A stretch of DNA of 19,790 nucleotides from positions 1 through 19,790 of the forward strand of contig JAAXHB010000066.1 in NCBI GenBank assembly GCA_012271125.1, in the 5' to 3' direction. The notes beneath the pieces were generated by a model that ran no database searches, was not told the origin of the DNA, and worked only from the letters and a program-made list of their open reading frames with translations. A program made the position numbers and the translations under genes. Numbering within the stretch: the first letter of the stretch is position 1; each line of letters opens with the position of its first letter. Shown one piece after another: positions 17,301 through 19,790 of this stretch. Source of the stretch: Actinomycetota bacterium (GTDB lineage: Bacteria > Actinomycetota > Acidimicrobiia > Acidimicrobiales > Aldehydirespiratoraceae).

Positions 17301-19453
17301 ATCTCACCATCGATAGTGTCACACCCGATATTGGCACCGCCGCAGTAAATGACGACGGCGTCAGCATCGACTACACCATCGCCGCCAACGTCGGCACGCC
17401 CTCACAAATTGAGATCACCTTCGGCACCGACAAGGCATCTGAAAAGGCCACCCTCACCATCAACGTTGCCGCCGAAGCGGACTTCCTCAACAATGACACC
17501 ATTGTCGTGCCGCGTGCCGCTACCGAAGCCGTCCGCTTCCCCCTCTCCGTTTTAGACAACGACTGGTGCGGCACCGCGGCCTGCGCCGGCCTTGTTGTTG
17601 CCACTAATACAGCTGGCAACGAAGTCGCCGTCAGAGGCACCGCCCTCAGCTTGAATATTGCCGCCGGCGTTGTCGTCGCCGATCAGGACTTCACCTACAC
17701 CACCGACCACGCCACCGCCGAAGCAACCGTCTCACTTGACTTCCGCGCCCCCGATGTGCTCACCGACGGCACCTTGTCTCACACCCGCAACGGCACTGCT
17801 GCAGTCACCCTGACCTTCGACCCCGCCAACAGCGGCGCAACCTGCGCTGGAGGCTGTGACAACATGCGCATCCTCACCGAGCCAACTACCGGAACCGCCA
17901 CAGTCGGCGATGACAACATCATCACCTACACCATCGATGCCGGCGGCGCGGTCACTGCTCAAGACACCTTCAGGTACACCACCGCCGCAGCCAAGTTATC
18001 TAAAACCGTCACCATCAACTTCACCAACCAAAACACAGACACTCTCGTCGCCGACTCCGTTGACCACAACCGTCCAACCGGTACTGAAATTGATATAGAC
18101 ATTGACGTCACCGACAACGACACCTGCCGCACCGATCCAGCCAACGTCTGCCAAAGCGTCACCATTGTCAATCAGCCCAATATCGGCACCGTCACCGTCA
18201 ACGCTGACAACACCGTCAACTATTACGTCGACTCAGACACCGCGGTATCTAGCGATCAAACCTTCACCTACTCAACACACGGCACCGCCGACACCGCCAC
18301 GGTCACCATCTCGATTACAGAAGTTGTGCGCATCTCAGATGACAGCGTCGTGGTTGACTGGCAATGGGCAGACGGCGTCGAACTGACCATCACAGTTGAT
18401 GTGCTAAACAACGACGACTGCTTAGGCACCTGCGGCGCAGTATCAATTCCAACCCAGCCAAGCATCGGCACAGCCACCGTTATCGACTATGAGCGTGACC
18501 TCGGCGACACCGACAACGACCCCCAAACTCCCAACGAAACCGAAACCGTCAAAGCCATCACCTACACCCATGACGTTAGGGACGACACCCCCTACGGCGG
18601 TCAGGTCATGTTTGACTACATAGTTGGCGGAGACAACTCCCGTAGAGCCACCGTCACAATCAATTTCCGAATCACCGTCATAGTCGACACTCCTGTAGAT
18701 GACGAAATCTCCATCGGTAGATACATGGTCAACGAAGTGAACCGCAAGATCGACGTCACTGCTAACGACGACTGCTATAGCACCTGCGGTGATTTAATCC
18801 TGCTTAGTGGCTCCAGTCACCCCGATGTCACCATCGAAGTCTCAGACGACAAGTCCCACTTTGTGGTCAAGCTTGATGCGCACAAAACCACTCCCACCGG
18901 AGCAGTCACCTTCGAATACACCACCTCCACGTCAGGTCTTAATATTGCAAGAGCAATCCTGAGATTTACCCCCGCCGATGTGATTGTTGCCAAAACCTAC
19001 AACGCTGGCCACTTCGAAGGCAACGAGCCAATAGAAATCCAATGGGAATACACCGGCAGACAAGGCGACTCTCTCTGTAACGACAGATGCCAGCGCTCAT
19101 GGGACGTAGTCTCTCAGCCAGTCAAGTCACACAATGGGGCGCCCTTTGGCACTATCAGAGTTATCACAGGGATTTACAACACAACCCGCAACCTTCAGAT
19201 CATCAACTGGCAAATCCCCTATGAGCATGGCAGCTGCTATAACCCAAGAGACCCCGAGCAGCCATGTCAAGTCACTTTCGTTCTTGGCGGACCGAACCTT
19301 GATGAGGACTACACCATCACAGTCGACCTGCGCGTCTACCGTGACTGTCACCCTCTTGCCTACCAGCTCTGCTATCCGGACCCCGTCACTAGTGCTGAGG
19401 GTTTAACGGCTCGCACCGCCGTCTGGTCCCTGCTAGGCACCAAACCCGACTAA
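8315..19453 (+). CDS. Giant secreted SLH-anchored protein with about 32 Cys-paired Ig/cadherin-like repeats
   Basis: The gene encodes about 3,712 residues. A basic region (RRTRCRR, 31-37) and a hydrophobic core end in ALA-58, giving a signal peptide with a long N-region. Two SLH modules follow (about 100-170 and 175-240), with GITRGCGNGNSFCP from 147 and GITLGCGDG from 215; SLH modules bind cell-wall polymers. A Thr/Pro/Glu linker (about 249-295) leads into 32 tandem domains (about 297-3560) of mean period 102 residues. The unit is roughly DDTITLTRxGT, then IxVLDNDxCxxxCxGL, GTATVNxDNTITY, TFTYTT and ATVTINF, resembling Big_9/tandem-95 bacterial Ig-like repeats. A divergent C-terminal part has six cysteines. 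There is no LPXTG motif, no C-terminal membrane segment and no enzymatic motif. It is probably a surface stalk, adhesin or S-layer-associated fibre; the ligand is unknown. A GTG at 8276 would add 13 residues. Codon use is strongly C-ending in the middle and less so in the first three and last units. Confidence 0.9.
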   Translation: MTDQSPEPFESLELHQQAHEPDQVTSRTERRRTRCRRIVCLTAVTLLATLTAPTTALAQTTEEPEETTEEEQDNGIFDGTVDEEECVPTDDEPCEENQGVSRWQAIVWMVRLIDGDTEPELGPVRRFNDIGEDHPWVAYIERAAQLGITRGCGNGNSFCPNNTINRGQMSAFIVRGFRLPSAATIDPDADTADDFQDVNEDDVFAEEIAAIAAAGITLGCGDGTEFCAEEEVTLNQVEALLERGEEFVEDNEEILLPPTTTTWLEPPPPLEEEGEGTDETTETTTTTTIRPVVRRNYDILRSDTVNFYRVDGLSRVWLPINVIRNDRCYRGCHDLEIVEKPDHGTTIVYLGGRVIEYVAAKGEEIPTSFTITYKTRDSRVNGILTININAGDDLNDDTFGVVRVGTDAVDRTFDVFANDKCLAECLEPIIDWPDLPFLVGTATIVDHIRDLGDTDNDPDTPNETETVKAIRYTLDEGTTLPSEHIIFRYGTQLGGFTTIHLVIGEFDFHYQHDYTIQRNNFSQQEITIDVLANSECLDACAGLEISQAPEQGTATIVDITRDLGDTDNDPDTPNETETVKGIHYELAAGVDPGTTRIPIFYATTSAYDDATIIINIENEDKLKDDTITLTRSGLDAIEETISILDNDICDSHCRDLALETDPTTGTATLNDDNTITFRIPQGTTAPNQVRFTYKTDNHDTPATVRVNIRHTDVLQNDTIALQRPAGTAAMRLALDVFTNDVCGNQCLNPRVITQPSFGTLTPIRGKLIYNVPAGARSPLAPVNFSYATDASEAPAQGSIRFSPADLLREDSFNILRTGTAAVDLQLADVTTNDTCLSNCAGLTATSNTTGATLTAASGQITLTIPQGTTVQSPITGTYQTATATDDNTTGTITIYVTQTGADALQDDTITLTRFSTNAADIRIPVLTNDSCGAGCQGLTINTGPTAGTATVNVDNTITYQIATGTARTARDTFTYSTTSDTTPNTVTINFTNADQLNDDYIFVDRTGTNETNGTIDVFDNDICDGTCSGLQIISSHSTVNTTAVGNTIDYSIPADYTPDSSDPIVIAYASDTSPEDDGLTNNPTNPHGIPAGYGTVVITITDAAETIDTLTDDTATAYRSGGTGIASATIHPLRNDDCESGCEDFEIVDLPDHGNVRINIDGSVTYSIDASLADVTSDYYTYTTDDANSAARVDVTIAAADDLNTDYLHITRPAAQANNNANSLAGNAGTGSVALSAADIADGWFKVATTGPASRTISVLDNDTCTSGCANLRIVTQPAIGVANVAQNGTDIILTIPNNAAEVGQLSIGYTTDGYTPPEQPRGTNTAKVSTDEHPSGLVLVNLGDTTTDVLNDDIITVYRRGLEEVTFAIVDAVTANDGCGAACAGLTITTQPQAGTTLQVDPDNNSNTNNSILTYRIAADAAAVTQTTFEYRTTATATPATVTVNFVNQDVLVDDPVTEADQVTRRTGFISIDIDIDALDNDICTNDCAGLRIAAAFDSVNNATVGVNSTGDMLTFDLPVNYSTLNPYEIHYTTDSAWENFEYATATVILGDSTKDILIPETFNLYSYVNTDGTITPDTDVATLLPDSITIDVLANDLCFAYCVGLRKVGNPPTGRVAINPDSTLTYTLATRNLPDDLRLCYVTTSTILHACVTLETAEPDFLVTDEFTINRNTADTRDDGSITATFDVLANDVCSADCKTLRMQDTPQHGSARFTDRQLVYTLPADADLSNDSTDTLTYVTRGAARNINNNVILAGEVTINILQFDEVSDDEYTITRDATEQVITELDITDNDLCWRDCQGLVVISPPRSGTVALNDAGDGFTYTLANNEVAYPEDSFRYTTANALNNQSAEVTLNIEVVKDILVNDTFTIPRHSTTALDVELDILGNDGCGIGNCAGLNIVNDINSNQGTLDLSNGVLTYSIADGVTSPSGSFTFTYTTTEDAGDATVTLELVDGDLLVDDDPDTIRRVFGNAIEETFNIKSNDACAAGCNNLRIVDNPAVGTATLNGDDSITFKLGATVGATTVTITYITDKAHGNKPATLTLNLSNVDYLADDRWFVYRADTLNKSAGINPFTNDICQNNICSVLAAEDGPQDGSVSVITGTTFEYNTGNTAINEIQTITYSSRNTSEASEYGTVTVVVAQAGVDALNNDTAETTREGFNDASITIPVGENDACGANCAGLSIKSVPGYGTAEVNADGTITYEIPGSADHWQGGGENPFPVVEDTFTYTTTDVESDSNQSPATVTISLTSVSSLADDVGYKARNGTEAFELDIPVHRNDFCPSPGRSCNELSVVSGPNEGTATPMRVSGEDVIRYTLSNGDTITNPVQRLTYTTFTGGLAEVTIIVAPPDEDTLVDDFDTLTRYAGSDASINFRLTDNDACLDFCESLRIVDYPTLGTLTAEFDGSYTYTIASDAAREEFDYFTYTTSGSTLDSYGLTGTATATVVFDYADNLQDDIVIVDTITGSETVVNVDVFANDNCIADCAESNYRIVVPPTIGTAQFNRNTTRDAIRDNLRYEISNDAPFTNPIRFAYATEDAAERDELAWVEITLATDSNSPTLANDVQTLPLIGTNAAELTFAVLDNDICPSSCANVAIVSQASDGAATANANGTITYRRAATTGDKPVETVAALTTDTFTYSVDGTSETATVTIVFDQKDVLADDVNVFIDRAGTALLFEPVDILDNDDCTAGCSGLRVLTQPQGGGEVALRTLDDGSQRFDLTINSGETVTNPLLFYYTTGTAWETRDRATVTIIVGDKDKDILVDDIVDFDQPNATSIDIPIFDNDACNQNCANASLGDPTDANGNTFGTATLQTVGGKQVARYSYANETEDPPNWITFTYSTDDSATAARVTVRIVIPDTLVDDGSETVERAGTAEVVVRKAVLDNDSCDGGCADPRVIGLVPYGTAHFDNVGNLVWWLRRGETAPSGPMTLTYTTRNADVVGNKANFTITVNEIDVLAPVSADLTRAAAEEVSISVDVLSNAACASCSDLTIDSVTPDIGTAAVNDDGVSIDYTIAANVGTPSQIEITFGTDKASEKATLTINVAAEADFLNNDTIVVPRAATEAVRFPLSVLDNDWCGTAACAGLVVATNTAGNEVAVRGTALSLNIAAGVVVADQDFTYTTDHATAEATVSLDFRAPDVLTDGTLSHTRNGTAAVTLTFDPANSGATCAGGCDNMRILTEPTTGTATVGDDNIITYTIDAGGAVTAQDTFRYTTAAAKLSKTVTINFTNQNTDTLVADSVDHNRPTGTEIDIDIDVTDNDTCRTDPANVCQSVTIVNQPNIGTVTVNADNTVNYYVDSDTAVSSDQTFTYSTHGTADTATVTISITEVVRISDDSVVVDWQWADGVELTITVDVLNNDDCLGTCGAVSIPTQPSIGTATVIDYERDLGDTDNDPQTPNETETVKAITYTHDVRDDTPYGGQVMFDYIVGGDNSRRATVTINFRITVIVDTPVDDEISIGRYMVNEVNRKIDVTANDDCYSTCGDLILLSGSSHPDVTIEVSDDKSHFVVKLDAHKTTPTGAVTFEYTTSTSGLNIARAILRFTPADVIVAKTYNAGHFEGNEPIEIQWEYTGRQGDSLCNDRCQRSWDVVSQPVKSHNGAPFGTIRVITGIYNTTRNLQIINWQIPYEHGSCYNPRDPEQPCQVTFVLGGPNLDEDYTITVDLRVYRDCHPLAYQLCYPDPVTSAEGLTARTAVWSLLGTKPD
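9659..9718 (+). repeat. Acidic insert, copy 1 (unit 2)
   Basis: These sixty bases encode a 20-residue segment containing DTDNDPDTPNETET between two predicted strands of unit 2. It matches copy 2 at 57 of 60 bases and copy 3 at 52 of 60. Confidence 0.85.
9995..10054 (+). repeat. Acidic insert, copy 2 (unit 3)
   Basis: This is the same segment 336 bases downstream of copy 1. It differs at three synonymous positions, and the similarity continues upstream through GGCACNGCGACAATTGTCGA, indicating recent duplication or conversion between units 2 and 3. Confidence 0.85.
18494..18553 (+). repeat. Acidic insert, copy 3 (unit 31)
   Basis: This is the same 20-residue segment with one substitution (DPQTPN for DPDTPN), 8.5 kb from the other two and at the same place in its domain. 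Confidence 0.85.
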
Positions 19454-19485
19454 TACCTCTATACAGAGGCGTTATATAGAGGTGT
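19453..19485. terminator. Hairpin between the giant gene and the convergent gene
   Basis: ACCTCTATA (19455-19463) pairs perfectly with TATAGAGGT (19475-19483) across an 11-base loop. One G-U and one further pair extend it to 11. It begins at the stop codon of the giant gene and ends close to the stop of the opposing gene, so it could serve both. There is no U tract, so intrinsic termination is uncertain. Confidence 0.5.
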
Positions 19486-19487
19486 AG

Positions 19488-19790
19488 CTAAACATCTCCG
19501 GGGACTTGGCATGAGTCCATATTGTTGAGCCTCGCGAAGCCATCCATCCGCTCTGTGTAAATCCCACCAGCCACAACATCACTCAACAAAAACGCCAGCT
19601 CCCGATCCGGCGTGTCCGGCGTTGCTGCCCGCAGCTTCACCGAATGCGCCCGCCGATCATCTAAATACTGCTCCCAGTCCACAATCCAGTCTCCGACTAG
19701 TTGCGCATCCGCCGGCCCATCGCTATCTGTTGTCTCCGCCAAACCTGCTGCTCGCCCTCGCAAGTCACTTACCCATCCCTCTACATACTC
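19488..19790 (-). CDS. Conserved-looking hypothetical protein (5' partial, runs off the window)
   Basis: The minus-strand frame is open from the window edge to the TAG at 19488-19490, giving the last 100 residues. The apparent TTG start at 19763 is unnecessary because the frame continues upstream as EYVEGWVSDLRGR. The sequence has the look of a real globular tail: DWIVDWEQYLDDRRAH, then GGIYTERMDGFARLNNMDSC and a terminal PGDV. I have the impression of small actinobacterial proteins with an N-terminal membrane segment and a C-terminal 'FA..N.M.SC..P.DV' ending, but I cannot name the family. It converges on the giant gene with 34 bases between stops. Confidence 0.6.
   Translation of the reverse strand, partial: EYVEGWVSDLRGRAAGLAETTDSDGPADAQLVGDWIVDWEQYLDDRRAHSVKLRAATPDTPDRELAFLLSDVVAGGIYTERMDGFARLNNMDSCQVPGDV

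Larger units (their letters stand above)
9203..18991 (+). repeat. Protein-coding array of 32 diverged domain repeats, each with a Cys pair
   Basis: The Asn of the ND motif falls at base 9287 in unit 1 and 18764 in unit 32, a mean period of about 102 codons. Every unit keeps two cysteines just after the ND position. In 26 units they are spaced C-x3-C; the exceptions are units 16, 18 and 28 (x4), 20 (x6), 27 (x2) and 30 (x7). Units are strongly diverged in sequence, so the array is old except for local identity between units 2 and 3. Confidence 0.88.

Noticed and set aside
9287..18790. Cys pairs as haem c or zinc-binding motifs
   Set aside because: The spacing is mostly C-x3-C without a following His (unit 1, CYRGCH, is a lone exception), and no second Cys/His pair exists per unit. 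A local disulfide in a secreted protein is simpler.
9203..18991. Possible CRISPR or satellite array
   Set aside because: The periodicity is about 306 bases of diverged coding sequence in one open frame; there are no short identical repeats with unique spacers.
8359..19406. Many minus-strand and alternate-frame open frames inside the giant gene
   Set aside because: They are low-complexity shadows (Ser/Val/Gly/Thr-rich) created by the C-ending codon bias and have no coding features of their own.
1..19790. Insertion sequence, integrase, attachment site, tRNA or rRNA
   Set aside because: No transposase or integrase motifs, no terminal inverted repeats with target duplication, and no tRNA- or rRNA-like sequence were seen.

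Overview
The window comes from a bacterial chromosome, most likely an actinobacterium and possibly Acidimicrobiia-like. The main clue is the pair of S-layer homology (SLH) modules in the giant gene, which carry the pattern GITxGCGxG...FC followed by NRGQMSAFIVRGF. That style is common in this group. Supporting signs are a strong preference for C-ending codons, a GTG/TTG-rich set of possible starts and a likely leaderless promoter. The taxonomic call is an inference.

Region 1 (1-7942) looks like part of a defence island. It opens with the 3' 4.2 kb of a very large helicase-adenine methyltransferase fusion of the single-chain type ISP restriction-modification kind; its N-terminus lies before the window. 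Two complete type IV toxin-antitoxin cassettes of the AbiEi/AbiEii class converge on it from the minus strand. They are diverged copies of one another in tandem (antitoxin 2, toxin 2, 79-bp gap, antitoxin 1, toxin 1). The short gap holds a 30-bp direct repeat, and each copy contains a promoter-like pair of hexamers. The methyltransferase gene is itself a mosaic: codon use changes abruptly just after the NPPF catalytic motif and changes back about 1.15 kb later, as expected for a swapped specificity module.

Region 2 (7943-8314) is a divergent intergenic region. It contains short direct repeats, a run of ten G, a TTTCCG-TAT-CGGAAA palindrome and a hairpin.

Region 3 (8315-19453) is one gene for a secreted protein of about 3,712 residues. 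Its order is signal peptide, two SLH modules, a Thr/Pro/Glu linker, 32 tandem domains averaging about 102 residues, and a divergent Cys-rich C-terminal domain. The repeats resemble the bacterial Ig-like/cadherin-like 'tandem-95' (Big_9) fold, but the usual acidic ND-x-D-x-D-G-D loop is replaced in every unit by a cysteine pair, ND-x-C-x3-C. This looks like a cell-wall-tethered stalk stiffened by one disulfide per domain, and it is the most unusual thing in the window. Three of the units also carry a nearly identical acidic insert.

Region 4 (19454-19790) has a hairpin after the giant gene and the 3' end of a small convergent minus-strand gene that runs off the window.
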